A stretch of 28,310 bases of DNA. It comes from an uncultured Lachnospiraceae bacterium (lineage in GTDB: Bacteria; Bacillota; Clostridia; Lachnospirales; Lachnospiraceae). Position numbers and translations under genes: made by a program. Positions 1-7,903 of the stretch are shown piece by piece (positions within the stretch are counted from its first letter, which is position 1; every line of letters begins with the position of its first letter). The stretch spans positions 1 to 28,310 of the forward strand of contig CAJTJZ010000039.1 of assembly GCA_910576895.1 (NCBI GenBank), in the 5' to 3' direction. The notes under the pieces are model-generated. The model ran no database searches, was not told the DNA's origin, and worked only from the letters and a program-made list of their open reading frames with translations.

Positions 1-12
1 CGGTCGGCACGA

Positions 13-52
13 ACTCACGAGCGAAAAAAGGAAAAATTTTTCGCTCGTGAGT
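13..52. repeat. 16-bp perfect inverted repeat upstream of flgL
   Basis: Positions 13-28 are perfectly complementary to 37-52, leaving an 8-base loop (29-36). The stem has a GC-richer outer half and an A/T inner half. No T-run follows on the + strand (it continues GTATAAAAAT), so it is not a standard intrinsic terminator. It may end an upstream transcript or be a structured element in the flgL leader. It lies at the window edge, so its upstream context is unseen. Confidence 0.6.
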
Positions 53-94
53 ATAAAAATAAGTTTATCAATAAAAAGAAATGAGGGAATGAAT

Positions 95-1636
95 ATGCGT
101 GTTACTAATGTGATGATGACAAATAATATGAAATCAAATATTAATGCAAATAAAAATCATCTTTCTGATTTGGAACAACAACAATCCACAGGTAAAAAAA
201 TTCAGCGGCCATCGGATGATCCAATTATTGCAGTACGTGCTTTAAAATTGCGTACTAGTGTAAGTGAGATTACGCAATATTATGAAAGAAATATTCCAGA
301 TGCTAGATCTTGGATGAAAGTAACAGAAACTGCTTTAGGAAGAATGGATGATGTATATAATTCCATTAATACTTATTGTGTGCAGGGGGCAAATGATCCT
401 TTAACAGCAGAAGATCGTACTTCTGTAGTTCAAAATTTAGAGGAACTTTGTGCTCAAATTTATCAAGAAGGAAATAGTGATTATGCTGGCAGATATGTTT
501 TTACCGGATTTAAAACAGACACAAGTCTAACATTTGATAATGATTGTAATCATCTAAAATATACAATAACAGAACATCTTCCTGCTACAGATATTGCATT
601 GCATACTTATGTAGAAGGCTCTTATGCATTAAGTGCTTATGATCCTACTGATCCAGATCAAAATGTTTTTGCAGAAGCACCAACAAAAAAAGAATGCTAT
701 CGTATGCAATTATCTTATACAGATTTATTAAATGCAGATGATCCAGAACTACTTGTTACTACAAATGGAACAGAAGAAGAACCAGAAGTTACAAGTTATA
801 GTATGACTTCTATGCTTTCTACAGATCAAAATGCCTATGCTCCAGAAGAAGGTGATATTTATTTTCTCTATGATACTGGAGAAATTATTTTTGGTTCAGA
901 AGTTTACAATACAGTAAGACTTGCAGATGATTTTTCTGTTACCTATCAAAAATCCCAATTTTCCAAAGGAGATACAAGACCACAACATTATTTTGATTGT
1001 ACTAGTGTGGAATTAAATCAAACAGGGGAAGAAGGAGAAATAGGCGAAGAAATTGAAGGAACTACCATTGAATATAATCTATCTCAATATGGTGATGCAG
1101 GACAGACCATAGATTATGAAGTTAGTTTTTCACAAAATCTTCAAGTTAATGTTCTTGCAAAAGATTGTATTGGCAATGCAATGAAACGTAGTGTAGATGA
1201 TATTATAGATGCAGTAAATGATGTGACAGCAACAGAGGAAAAAATTGCACAAGCAAATAAAATGTTAGAAGAAGATGGCATTTCAGAAGAACAAAGCAAT
1301 GCATTGAAAAAAATGATTGAACAAATGGAAACAGAAAAAGTATTAAAAACAAAAATTATGCAAGAGCGTTTTTCAAAAGGAATTACTGTTTCTGCCACTT
1401 GGGAAAATATTGTTAATCGGGCAACGGCTGATATCGGAAGCCGTGCAGTACGCTTAAACTTGACAGAAAGTCGTATGCAGGATCAGCAATTAACATTTAC
1501 AGATTTATTAACTACAAATGAAGATGCTGACTTAGCAGAAACAATTATTAATTTAGGTTCTGCAAATAATGTTTATCAAGCATCTTTAAATGCAGCATCA
1601 AAAGTTGTAAAAAATTCCTTGATGAATTTTATTTAA
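95..1636 (+). CDS. flgL: Flagellar hook-associated protein 3 (FlgL), hook-filament junction
   Basis: FlgL is one of the two junction proteins between hook and filament; it is exported by the flagellar type III system. The N-terminus (MRVTNVMMTNNM, then STGKKIQRPSDDP) is the classic FlgL/flagellin D0-D1 signature, and the C-terminus (about residues 455-513) carries the paired helix with LNLTESRMQDQQ and an ALNAASK-type end. I start it at ATG 95, because GAGGG at 83-87 is well spaced and family proteins begin MRVT; an in-frame GTG at 47 lies inside the inverted repeat. At 513 aa it is much longer than the usual 300 or so, owing to an acidic central insertion. It contains six cysteines, unusual for a filament-surface protein. 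FlgK probably lies just upstream, outside the window. Confidence 0.93.
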   Translation: MRVTNVMMTNNMKSNINANKNHLSDLEQQQSTGKKIQRPSDDPIIAVRALKLRTSVSEITQYYERNIPDARSWMKVTETALGRMDDVYNSINTYCVQGANDPLTAEDRTSVVQNLEELCAQIYQEGNSDYAGRYVFTGFKTDTSLTFDNDCNHLKYTITEHLPATDIALHTYVEGSYALSAYDPTDPDQNVFAEAPTKKECYRMQLSYTDLLNADDPELLVTTNGTEEEPEVTSYSMTSMLSTDQNAYAPEEGDIYFLYDTGEIIFGSEVYNTVRLADDFSVTYQKSQFSKGDTRPQHYFDCTSVELNQTGEEGEIGEEIEGTTIEYNLSQYGDAGQTIDYEVSFSQNLQVNVLAKDCIGNAMKRSVDDIIDAVNDVTATEEKIAQANKMLEEDGISEEQSNALKKMIEQMETEKVLKTKIMQERFSKGITVSATWENIVNRATADIGSRAVRLNLTESRMQDQQLTFTDLLTTNEDADLAETIINLGSANNVYQASLNAASKVVKNSLMNFI

Positions 1637-1752
1637 AAATAAAGCTGTTAATAAAATAAATATTAATAAATATAGAATGATAGACTACTATAAATTTTAT
1701 GATTTTAAAAATAAAAAAGATAAAAAAACAATACTAGTTCTTGGTTTATTTT

Positions 1753-1761
1753 TGTTATAAT
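1753..1761 (+). promoter_or_regulatory. Extended -10 promoter before fliW-csrA
   Basis: TATAAT at 1756-1761 is preceded by TGT (1753-1755), giving an extended -10 element. No good -35 hexamer is seen 16-18 bases upstream. It lies 33 bases before fliW in a 158-base gap, so it is a reasonable vegetative-sigma promoter for fliW-csrA separate from flgL read-through. Confidence 0.45.
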
Positions 1762-1794
1762 CGGGCGAGAAATATTCGCAGAAAGAGGTAGGAT

Positions 1795-2277
1795 ATGTTA
1801 ATAAAAACAAAATATTTTGGTGAAGTTGATTTAGATGAAAAAAAAGTGATTACCTTTGACAATGGAATGATGGGATTTGAAGAATATAAAAAATTTGCTA
1901 TTTTATATGATATTGAAAAAGAAAGAGAAAATTCTATTTCTTGGCTGCAATCCTTAGATGTACCTGAACTTGCTTTTCCTGTAATCAATCCATTTTTAGT
2001 AGAAGAAAACTATAAACCAACCGTAAATGATGAATATTTAGAAAGCCTTGGAATATTTGAAGATGGAGATCTCATAATCTTACTAACAGTAACAGTTCCT
2101 GAAAAGATAGAAAAAATTACTGCAAATTTTAAAGCTCCAATTGTAATTAATGTTGTTACAGGAAAGGGATGTCAAGTAATTGCAGAAAATCAAGAGTATA
2201 AAGTAAAACAAGAAATTTATGAGATTTTAAAGCAGAGAAAGGGGGCAAATGAATGCTCGCACTCTCAAGAAAATTGA
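1795..2277 (+). CDS. fliW: FliW, flagellar assembly factor and CsrA antagonist
   Basis: FliW binds free flagellin or CsrA. When flagellin has been exported, FliW is released, binds CsrA and lifts repression of flagellin translation (known from the Bacillus subtilis system). The 160-aa product has the family hallmarks: YFGEVDLDEKKVITFDNG near residues 6-23, GMMGFEEYKKFAIL, and LQSLDVPELAFPVINP near 56-71. The start at 1795 follows AGAGGTAGG. Its last 25 bases overlap csrA, so the two are probably translationally coupled and made in fixed ratio. The usual gene length and intact motifs give high confidence. Confidence 0.95.
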   Translation: MLIKTKYFGEVDLDEKKVITFDNGMMGFEEYKKFAILYDIEKERENSISWLQSLDVPELAFPVINPFLVEENYKPTVNDEYLESLGIFEDGDLIILLTVTVPEKIEKITANFKAPIVINVVTGKGCQVIAENQEYKVKQEIYEILKQRKGANECSHSQEN

Positions 2278-2474
2278 ATGAATCTGTTATGATTGGTAAA
2301 GATATTGAACTTACGATTCTTGAAATTAAGGGAGATCAGGTAAAAGTGGGAATTACAGCACCAAGGCATCTTCCGATTTATAGAAAGGAAATTTATAATC
2401 AAATACAAGAAGAAAACAGACAATCTATTGGAAAACAAGAGCAAACTGTAAACATCAAAAAGTTATTTATATAA
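2253..2474 (+). CDS. csrA: CsrA, RNA-binding translational regulator
   Basis: CsrA is a small dimeric RNA-binding protein that recognises GGA, preferably in hairpin loops or Shine-Dalgarno sequences. The 73-aa product begins MLALSRKLNESVMIG and contains GDQVKVGITAPRHLPIYRKEIY, with the arginine of the YRKEIY motif that contacts RNA in the family. The start lies inside the end of fliW (25-base overlap), with GGGGG of the fliW tail as ribosome-binding sequence. The obvious local targets are the flagellin leaders near 6.5 and 10.4 kb, which show paired GGA sites. The C-terminal extension after residue 60 is lysine/glutamine rich. Confidence 0.95.
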   Translation: MLALSRKLNESVMIGKDIELTILEIKGDQVKVGITAPRHLPIYRKEIYNQIQEENRQSIGKQEQTVNIKKLFI

Positions 2475-2487
2475 TATAGATTTATAT

Positions 2488-2514
2488 TAACAATATGACG
2501 TTTTTTGCCGATAA
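2488..2514 (+). promoter_or_regulatory. Sigma-28 (SigD/FliA-type) promoter for flaG-fliD
   Basis: TAAC (2488-2491), 15 bases, then GCCGATAA (2507-2514). The -10 octamer matches the sigma-28 consensus exactly and the spacing is the canonical 15. It lies just after csrA and 35 bases before flaG, so it likely starts a late flagellar transcript flaG-fliD and possibly fliS. Confidence 0.8.
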
Positions 2515-2548
2515 AGTTAAAAAGTGAATTTTAATGGAGGTGTGGATT

Positions 2549-2971
2549 ATGGCATTTGAAATTAAGAGTACAGTAAGTGTGCCAGTAACAAATAATATAA
2601 ATGTAAGTACAGAAAAGCCAGCAGCATCAGAGTCACAAAGCAGTTCCGCTTCTGTACAAAGCAATTATTCTGTTACAGCTGTAGAAAGTAAGCACCCTGA
2701 TAATAATCAATCAGGTAATGTTGAGGCTCAAAATAGCAAAGACCCTACAGAAAAGCAAGTAAGAACAAAGATTGAATATGCAAATAACGAGTTAAAACAT
2801 GCCAAAACAGGATTAAATTTTAAGTATCATGAAGCAACTAAAAGAGTATCTATTACTGTATATGATAAGGATACAAAAGAGGTAATTCGTGAGATCCCAC
2901 CAGAAAAAAGTCTTGATATGTTAGAAAAAATGTGGGAATTAGCTGGCATGGTAGTTGATGATAGGGGATAG
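2549..2971 (+). CDS. flaG: FlaG family protein
   Basis: FlaG proteins affect filament length and stability; the biochemical role is not settled. The product (140 aa) has a low-complexity Ser/Asn/Val N-terminal half (about 1-60) and a conserved C-terminal half with GLNFKYHEATKRVSITVYD followed by KEVIREIPPEKSLDMLEKM, the FlaG domain signature. I choose ATG 2549 because GGAGGTG (2536-2542) is ideally spaced; the in-frame ATG at 2534 overlaps that site. It sits under a sigma-28-like promoter and is followed after 12 bases by fliD. Confidence 0.9.
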   Translation: MAFEIKSTVSVPVTNNINVSTEKPAASESQSSSASVQSNYSVTAVESKHPDNNQSGNVEAQNSKDPTEKQVRTKIEYANNELKHAKTGLNFKYHEATKRVSITVYDKDTKEVIREIPPEKSLDMLEKMWELAGMVVDDRG

Positions 2972-2983
2972 GAGGTATCTATT

Positions 2984-5020
2984 ATGGCGATTAGAATGTC
3001 AGGTTTGATTTCTGGCTTGGATACGGAATCTCTTGTAAAGGAGTTAATGTCCGTTCAAAGCATGAAAATGACCAAAAAAGAAAATCTAAAGACAAAAACA
3101 GAATGGAAACAAGAAAAATGGAAGGACTTAAATACAAAAATTTATTCTCTTTACACTGGAAAACTATCTAAAATTAAAATGCAAGGTAATTATGCAACAA
3201 AGAAAGTAACTAGTTCTGACGAGTCCTCTGTTTCTGCTACAGCAACAGGAAGTACAGCAACAGGGAGTCATTCTCTTGAAATAAAATCTCTTGCAAGTGC
3301 ACAATATGTTACAGGTGCTCAGATTACAAAGGATAATTTAAAGTCATCAGCTTCTTCTAAAAATATTACATCAAAAAGTCTATTGACTGATTTTGATGGA
3401 ATAGAAGAAGGTATGATTATTACAATTAAAAATAAGGCAGGAAGTACAAAAACTCTAGAAATAAAAGATAATACAAAGATATCAGATTTTGTTTCTACTT
3501 GTCAAGATGCAGGACTTTCTGCAAGTTTTGATGAAAAATTGGGGCGTTTTTTTATTAGTTCCAAAGAAAGTGGTGTAAAACAGGGATTTACAATTACGAC
3601 AACTGGAGATTCTGAAAAAGTTTCTGCTGCAGCAAATGCTTTAAAAAGAAGTGTGCATAGTTTAGTAGATTATGATAAAAATGTAAGTATACAAGCAGAC
3701 ATTGATCATTATTTTAGTATGATTGATATGTCGAAAGTATATGAGAATAAGCAAGAAGCAAAAGAAAATTATGAAGAATATCAAAAAACTTTTGATGCTT
3801 TGGATGAAAGTGATAAAAATGAAGAAGCAAAAAAGAAATTGCAGGAACTTAAAGATGCATATAAACAAGCAAGTGAGGAATATGAAACAGAGAAAACAAA
3901 ACAGTCTATTTATGTTGATGAAATGCTTTCTTATGTAAAGGGAATTGCTAGTTCTACAAGTGGATTAAGTTCTACAGAATTATCTTCTAAGATTGATGAA
4001 ATGCGTTCTATTTATAATAAATCTTTGGAGGAGGATGCTACAGTATCAACAAGTGCTTTAACAGCTCTTGGTCTTGATGAAATTACAGGAGAAGAAGTTG
4101 ATGGAGGAAAAAATGGTGTTACTGTTCGTGCTGCATCTGATGCTGTGATTGTATTAAATGGAGCAGAGATGACAGGAGATAGTAATACTATGACAGTTAA
4201 TGGTATTACACTTGACTTAAAAGCAGTTACAAATGGTGCTGTAAAGTTGACAGTAGCAACAGATATCGATCAAATTTATAATAGTATTAAAGAATTTATT
4301 ACAGAATATAATGAAGTCCTGAAAGCTATGAATGAAGCATATAATGCAGAATCTGCAAGAAAATATGATGTTCTTACATCAGAACAGAAAGAAGCGATGA
4401 CAGACGAAGAAGTAGAAAAATGGGAAGGTAAAATTAAAGATTCTCTGCTTCGCCGTGATACAACATTAAATTCTTTAATCAGTGTTATGAGAACTACAAT
4501 GTCATCAAGTGTTAAACTAGATAGTGTTACTTTTGAAGCAATTGATCGAACAAAGAAAGATGCAGATGGTAATTTTAAAGAATATAATTCGCCAGTTGCT
4601 TATTCCCTTGCAAGTTTTGGAATTCGAACTTCTACAGATTATACAGAAGGTAGTTTATTGCATATTTATGGAGATGAAGATGATGAACTTTATTCCTCTG
4701 AGGATAATCTATTAAAAAAGGCATTAGAGGAAAATCCTTCTGCAGTGCAAGCAGTATTATCAAAATTGTGTACTAATCTTTATGATACTTTAACAGAAAA
4801 AATGAGTGCTAGTTCTATTAGTAGTGCTATGACATTTTATAATGATAAGGAATTAAAGTCTCAAATCTCAACATATGAAGATGATTTAAAGACATTACAG
4901 AAAAAGTTAAATGAGCAGGAAGATCGCTATTATAAACAATTTACTGCAATGGAAAAGGCAATGAGTCAGGCACAAACACAATCTAGTGCACTTGGTGGTT
5001 TGTTTGGAACGAATGGTTAA
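2984..5020 (+). CDS. fliD: FliD, flagellar filament cap (HAP2)
   Basis: FliD forms the cap at the filament tip and helps flagellin fold into place. The N-terminus MAIRMSGLISGLDTESLVKE is the FliD_N signature. The C-terminal FliD_C domain includes IKEFITEYNEVLKAMNEAYN (about 434-453) and ends in a coiled coil with DRYYKQFTAMEKAMSQAQTQ. The protein is 678 aa, longer than the common 450-550. The extra length includes a charged coiled-coil block near residues 250-310 (YEEYQKTFDALDESDKNEE and following). Ribosome-binding site AGGAGG lies just upstream. It is cotranscribed with flaG and followed by fliS, its usual neighbour. Confidence 0.94.
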   Translation: MAIRMSGLISGLDTESLVKELMSVQSMKMTKKENLKTKTEWKQEKWKDLNTKIYSLYTGKLSKIKMQGNYATKKVTSSDESSVSATATGSTATGSHSLEIKSLASAQYVTGAQITKDNLKSSASSKNITSKSLLTDFDGIEEGMIITIKNKAGSTKTLEIKDNTKISDFVSTCQDAGLSASFDEKLGRFFISSKESGVKQGFTITTTGDSEKVSAAANALKRSVHSLVDYDKNVSIQADIDHYFSMIDMSKVYENKQEAKENYEEYQKTFDALDESDKNEEAKKKLQELKDAYKQASEEYETEKTKQSIYVDEMLSYVKGIASSTSGLSSTELSSKIDEMRSIYNKSLEEDATVSTSALTALGLDEITGEEVDGGKNGVTVRAASDAVIVLNGAEMTGDSNTMTVNGITLDLKAVTNGAVKLTVATDIDQIYNSIKEFITEYNEVLKAMNEAYNAESARKYDVLTSEQKEAMTDEEVEKWEGKIKDSLLRRDTTLNSLISVMRTTMSSSVKLDSVTFEAIDRTKKDADGNFKEYNSPVAYSLASFGIRTSTDYTEGSLLHIYGDEDDELYSSEDNLLKKALEENPSAVQAVLSKLCTNLYDTLTEKMSASSISSAMTFYNDKELKSQISTYEDDLKTLQKKLNEQEDRYYKQFTAMEKAMSQAQTQSSALGGLFGTNG

Positions 5021-5099
5021 TTATTTCATTCATTTATAAATTTTAGATAAAATATAAAGAAACATAAATAAGTGAGCAATGTTTCACAGCCGTTTTGTG

Positions 5100-5141
5100 T
5101 CTGCACTGCCATCACAAGACGGAAAAGGAAAGCAGTGCAGA
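5100..5141 (+). promoter_or_regulatory. Leader hairpin with GGA motifs before fliS
   Basis: Positions 5100-5109 and 5132-5141 form a perfect 10-bp stem (TCTGCACTGC/GCAGTGCAGA). The 22-base loop contains two GGA trinucleotides (5121-5123 and 5127-5129). The stem ends 13 bases before the fliS start. GGA in a hairpin loop is the CsrA recognition pattern, so this could be a CsrA site. A weak sigma-28-like element (TAAG 5069-5072, 16 bases, GCCG 5089-5092) lies just upstream but its -10 match is poor. Confidence 0.5.
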
Positions 5142-5154
5142 AAAGAGGTTATAC

Positions 5155-5640
5155 ATGATAAATATCCAGTCACCTAACCCTCTGGCACGTATGTCATTAG
5201 GTGCAGAAAAAAAGGCAAGCACACATACAAATGTAAATGCAGCAACATTATATCATCAAAATAATGTAAATACAGCATCACCAGCAGAACTAACATTAAT
5301 GCTTTATGATGGTGCAATTAAATTTTGTAGTATGGCAATTACGGCTTTGGATAAAGGAAATCTGGAGGAGTGTAATAAATATGTTGCAAAGACAAAAAAA
5401 ATCATTGTAGAATTTCGTATGACGCTTGATTTTGACTATGAAACAGCCAATGATTTTGATCGAGTTTATGATTATATTCATTGGGTTTTAACACAAGGAA
5501 ATGTAAAAAAAGATAGAGGTTTATTAGAAGAAGCTTTAAAACAAATCCGAGGAATGCGGGATACTTGGAAAGATGTAATGAAAGCTGCGAAAGAACCTTT
5601 AAAGACTATAGAAAAACCACAAGAAGTAACGAAGGAATGA
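5155..5640 (+). CDS. fliS: FliS, flagellin export chaperone
   Basis: FliS binds the C-terminal helix of flagellin in the cytoplasm, keeps it unpolymerised and delivers it to the export gate. The 161-aa product shows the family core: YHQNNVNTASPAELTLMLYD (about 33-52), GAIKFCSMAI, then DFDYETANDFDRVYDYIHWVL matching the LN-E-x-A-x-L-x-x-LYDY region. I start at ATG 5155, preceded by AAGAGG. The N-terminal 30 residues are longer than in short FliS proteins and contain NPLARMSLG. A clear terminator follows. Confidence 0.92.
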   Translation: MINIQSPNPLARMSLGAEKKASTHTNVNAATLYHQNNVNTASPAELTLMLYDGAIKFCSMAITALDKGNLEECNKYVAKTKKIIVEFRMTLDFDYETANDFDRVYDYIHWVLTQGNVKKDRGLLEEALKQIRGMRDTWKDVMKAAKEPLKTIEKPQEVTKE

Positions 5641-5646
5641 TTTTTT

Positions 5647-5690
5647 GAATGTCCGGAATAAGAAAATAGTCCGGGCATTCTTTCTTTCTT
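5647..5690 (+). terminator. Intrinsic terminator after fliS
   Basis: GAATGTCCGG (5647-5656) pairs with CCGGGCATTC (5671-5680) with one G-U wobble, and is followed directly by a T-rich tail TTTCTTTCTTT. It begins 7 bases after the fliS stop. Confidence 0.8.
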
Positions 5691-5720
5691 TCATATTAAG
5701 AAAACAAGAAAGGAGATAAT

Positions 5721-6203
5721 ATGGATTTGCAAATAACTTATTTAAAAATTCTTCAGGATACCTTAGAAAAGAAACAAAAGATTATGCAGAAAATTTATCA
5801 AGAAACAAGAAGGCAAGAGCAGCTTTTAAAAAAGACCACCGATCAAACAGCAGAGCTAGATCAATGTATGGATAGAAAATCAGAATATTTGCAAGCATTA
5901 AATGAATTAGATGATGGATTTGAAATGATTTATGTAAAAGTGAAAGATACATTACAGAAATCACCCGGACAGTTTCAAAAAGAAATAGAAGAGTTAAAGA
6001 AATTAATTAGTCATATTATGGATTTAAGCGTTTCTATTCAAGCATTAGAACAGCGTAATAAATTATCTATGCAGCGATATTTATTGTATCATAGAAAAAA
6101 TATACAAACTTATCGAAGTGGTCAAAAAAAGGTAGGTTCTTATTATAATTCTATGACAGGTTTTAATTCATACCAATCTTATTTTATGGATAAAAAGAAA
6201 TAA
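5721..6203 (+). CDS. FliT/FlgN-like flagellar chaperone (coiled coil)
   Basis: A 160-aa hydrophilic protein that looks almost entirely helical, with heptad-like charged stretches (residues 10-60 and 85-115). The C-terminal part has NKLSMQRYLLYHRKNIQTYR and then GSYYNSMTGFNSYQSYF, resembling the tails of small FliT/FlgN-type export chaperones. Position right after fliS and before flagellin supports a chaperone role for a cap or hook-associated protein. The start at 5721 has AGGAGA 10 bases upstream. The sequence is too diverged for me to say whether the partner is FliD (FliT-type) or FlgK/FlgL (FlgN-type). Confidence 0.6.
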   Translation: MDLQITYLKILQDTLEKKQKIMQKIYQETRRQEQLLKKTTDQTAELDQCMDRKSEYLQALNELDDGFEMIYVKVKDTLQKSPGQFQKEIEELKKLISHIMDLSVSIQALEQRNKLSMQRYLLYHRKNIQTYRSGQKKVGSYYNSMTGFNSYQSYFMDKKK

Positions 6204-6224
6204 GAAAAAATATGGAATCAGCTA

Positions 6225-6251
6225 TAAAGTATTTTCCACTCAAACCGATAT
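6225..6251 (+). promoter_or_regulatory. Sigma-28 promoter for flagellin 1
   Basis: TAAA (6225-6228), exactly 15 bases, then ACCGATAT (6244-6251), one mismatch from the consensus octamer. It predicts a transcript start near 6258 and hence an unusually long leader of about 270 bases before the flagellin start. Confidence 0.85.
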
Positions 6252-6322
6252 ATAATACAGGTAAAACAATTGTACTGGAATAGCAGTCAAAAAATAATTA
6301 ATTTTATGAAATGACTGTATTA

Positions 6323-6482
6323 GTAATCAAAATTTTATTTTTTTAATAGAGTAATTTTGATTACAAAAAATAAAATTTCAATGGGAGCGTACACCAAAGG
6401 GATTTTATGTTGCTATTTTTTAAGAGTTTGATGAAAAAAAGAAAAATTTCAAAATTCATCAAATGTCGATGTTTTAAACATC
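6323..6482 (+). promoter_or_regulatory. Structured 5' leader of flagellin 1 mRNA
   Basis: Three hairpins can be drawn. The first has arms 6323-6334 and 6353-6364 (12 bp, perfect). The second has arms 6427-6435 and 6455-6463 (9 bp, perfect). The third is a near-palindrome GATGTTTTAAACATC at 6468-6482. This fills most of the 327-base gap between the coiled-coil gene and flagellin. No peptide of useful size is encoded. Likely roles are mRNA stability and translational control. Confidence 0.6.
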
Positions 6483-6488
6483 ATTCAC

Positions 6489-6523
6489 CGAGTGGCATGG
6501 ATGCCACCGTAAATTCAAGGAGG
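6489..6523 (+). promoter_or_regulatory. Candidate dual CsrA binding site in the flagellin 1 leader
   Basis: GTGGCA (6492-6497) pairs with TGCCAC (6502-6507), extended by a CG pair on each side across a bulged A (6489-6490 with 6508-6509). The 4-base loop TGGA (6498-6501) presents a GGA. The second GGA is inside the Shine-Dalgarno AAGGAGG (6518-6524), 20 bases downstream. One GGA in a hairpin loop plus one in the ribosome-binding site is how CsrA represses flagellin (hag) in Bacillus subtilis. Confidence 0.65.
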
Positions 6524-6530
6524 AATTTAT

Positions 6531-7874
6531 ATGATTATTCAGCACAACATTAATGCTATGAATGCAAACAGACAGTTAGGCATTACACAAGGCAGCTTAT
6601 CAAAATCTACAGAAAAATTGAGCAGTGGTTATAAGATTAACCGTGCAGGTGATAATGCAGCAGGTCTTGCTATTTCTGAAAAAATGCGTGGACAAATTAG
6701 AGGTCTTTCTCAAGCTTCCACAAATGCTGAGGATGGTATCTCCTTAGTACAAACAGCTGAAGGTGCTCTTCAAGAGACACAGAACATTCTGCAAAGAATG
6801 CGTGAGTTAGCTGTTCAGGCTGGAAATGATACAAATACAGATGATGATAGAACACAGATTCAAAAGGAAATTACACAGTTGACACAAGAGATTGATCGTA
6901 TTGCTACAACTTCTGAGTTCAATACAAAGAAATTATTAGATGGTTCTCAAAGAGGTGCTGTTACAGCTCAAGATGGTAATGGTTCTACAGAAGGTACATT
7001 TGCAAATGGTATGGTAACACTTGGTAATATAAAAACAAGTGATGCAAAGTTAGTTGCTCTAAATGATGTGATTCGTATTACTCTTCAGGCAGATTGTACA
7101 GATTCTGGTGCTAGTATAGCTCCAAATAGATCAATTGTAGCATCAGCTTGTGATGGTGCAAATTCTGGTAATTATGCTACAATTGAAAGTTTAAATGGAT
7201 TAGTTGACGCTAATCAGGTTACTGTTCAGGAGGGTTCTATCACAATTGAGAATGCTTTGGCAACAAAAAATGATTATACTACTTATCCAAAAATTTCTTC
7301 TGCACTTACAGCACAAGGTGTTGGGCAAAATCAGCTTATAATTTCTTTTACTGGTATGGATAAATTAAAAGCAGGAGATGTTATTACAATCTCCCTTCAG
7401 TCTTGTACAGCAGCAGATCCTACGATTGGTGATAAATCCAGTTTACGTCTGCAAGTAGGAGCAAATGCAGGTCAGGAAATCAATCTTTCTATTAATAGTA
7501 TGAAAGCAAAAGATTTAGGAATTGTTAAGACAACAGGTAGTGTTAGTGATTCTCCAACATCAAATGGAGAAGCATTAGATGTAACTACTCAGTCAAAAGC
7601 TTCCTTAGCTATTGAAGCATATGATCAGGCACTTCAAAGAGTTTCTACAGAAAGAGCAAAACTTGGTGCTGTTCAGAATAGATTAGAGCATACAATTGCT
7701 AATTTGGATACATCTGAGGAGAACTTACAGTCTGCAGAATCTCGTATTCGTGATACTGATATGGCTGATGAAATGACGAAGTTCAGTAAGGATAATATCT
7801 TACAACAGGCTGGTACATCTATGTTGGCTCAAGCAAATCAGGCAAATCAGACGGTACTGTCTTTATTACAGTAA
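6531..7874 (+). CDS. fliC: Flagellin 1 (filament subunit)
   Basis: The main filament protein: 447 aa. The N-terminal D0-D1 region (residues 1-140: MIIQHNINAMNANRQLG, KLSSGYKINRAGDNAAGLAISEKMRGQIRGL, MRELAVQAGNDTNTDDDR) and the C-terminal region (about 345-447, ending NQTVLSLLQ) are textbook flagellin. The variable central domain (about 141-340) is surface-exposed, rich in Ser/Thr and therefore a likely site for O-linked pseudaminic acid. It also has three cysteines (C189, C207, C292), unusual in flagellin. Expression appears controlled by sigma-28 and by CsrA in the leader. A hairpin follows the stop, then the Maf glycosyltransferase. Confidence 0.97.
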   Translation: MIIQHNINAMNANRQLGITQGSLSKSTEKLSSGYKINRAGDNAAGLAISEKMRGQIRGLSQASTNAEDGISLVQTAEGALQETQNILQRMRELAVQAGNDTNTDDDRTQIQKEITQLTQEIDRIATTSEFNTKKLLDGSQRGAVTAQDGNGSTEGTFANGMVTLGNIKTSDAKLVALNDVIRITLQADCTDSGASIAPNRSIVASACDGANSGNYATIESLNGLVDANQVTVQEGSITIENALATKNDYTTYPKISSALTAQGVGQNQLIISFTGMDKLKAGDVITISLQSCTAADPTIGDKSSLRLQVGANAGQEINLSINSMKAKDLGIVKTTGSVSDSPTSNGEALDVTTQSKASLAIEAYDQALQRVSTERAKLGAVQNRLEHTIANLDTSEENLQSAESRIRDTDMADEMTKFSKDNILQQAGTSMLAQANQANQTVLSLLQ

Positions 7875-7903
7875 TTAAATAGCTGAATATAGATTATTTT
7901 TAT

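Noticed and set aside
47..94. Upstream GTG start for flgL adding 16 residues
   Set aside because: It lies within the right arm of the inverted repeat, lacks a ribosome site, and FlgL proteins begin at the MRVT equivalent (ATG 95).
1141..1398. Antisense ORF within flgL, and similar minus-strand ORFs in fliW, fliS, pseB, pseI, pseC and lysS
   Set aside because: All lie opposite strongly conserved genes, have no ribosome site, and show shadow-frame composition.
3662..3938. Short ORFs on both strands inside fliD (also 4524-4715)
   Set aside because: They are alternate frames of the AT-rich fliD coding sequence with Lys/Met- or Phe/Ile-rich translations and no start signals.
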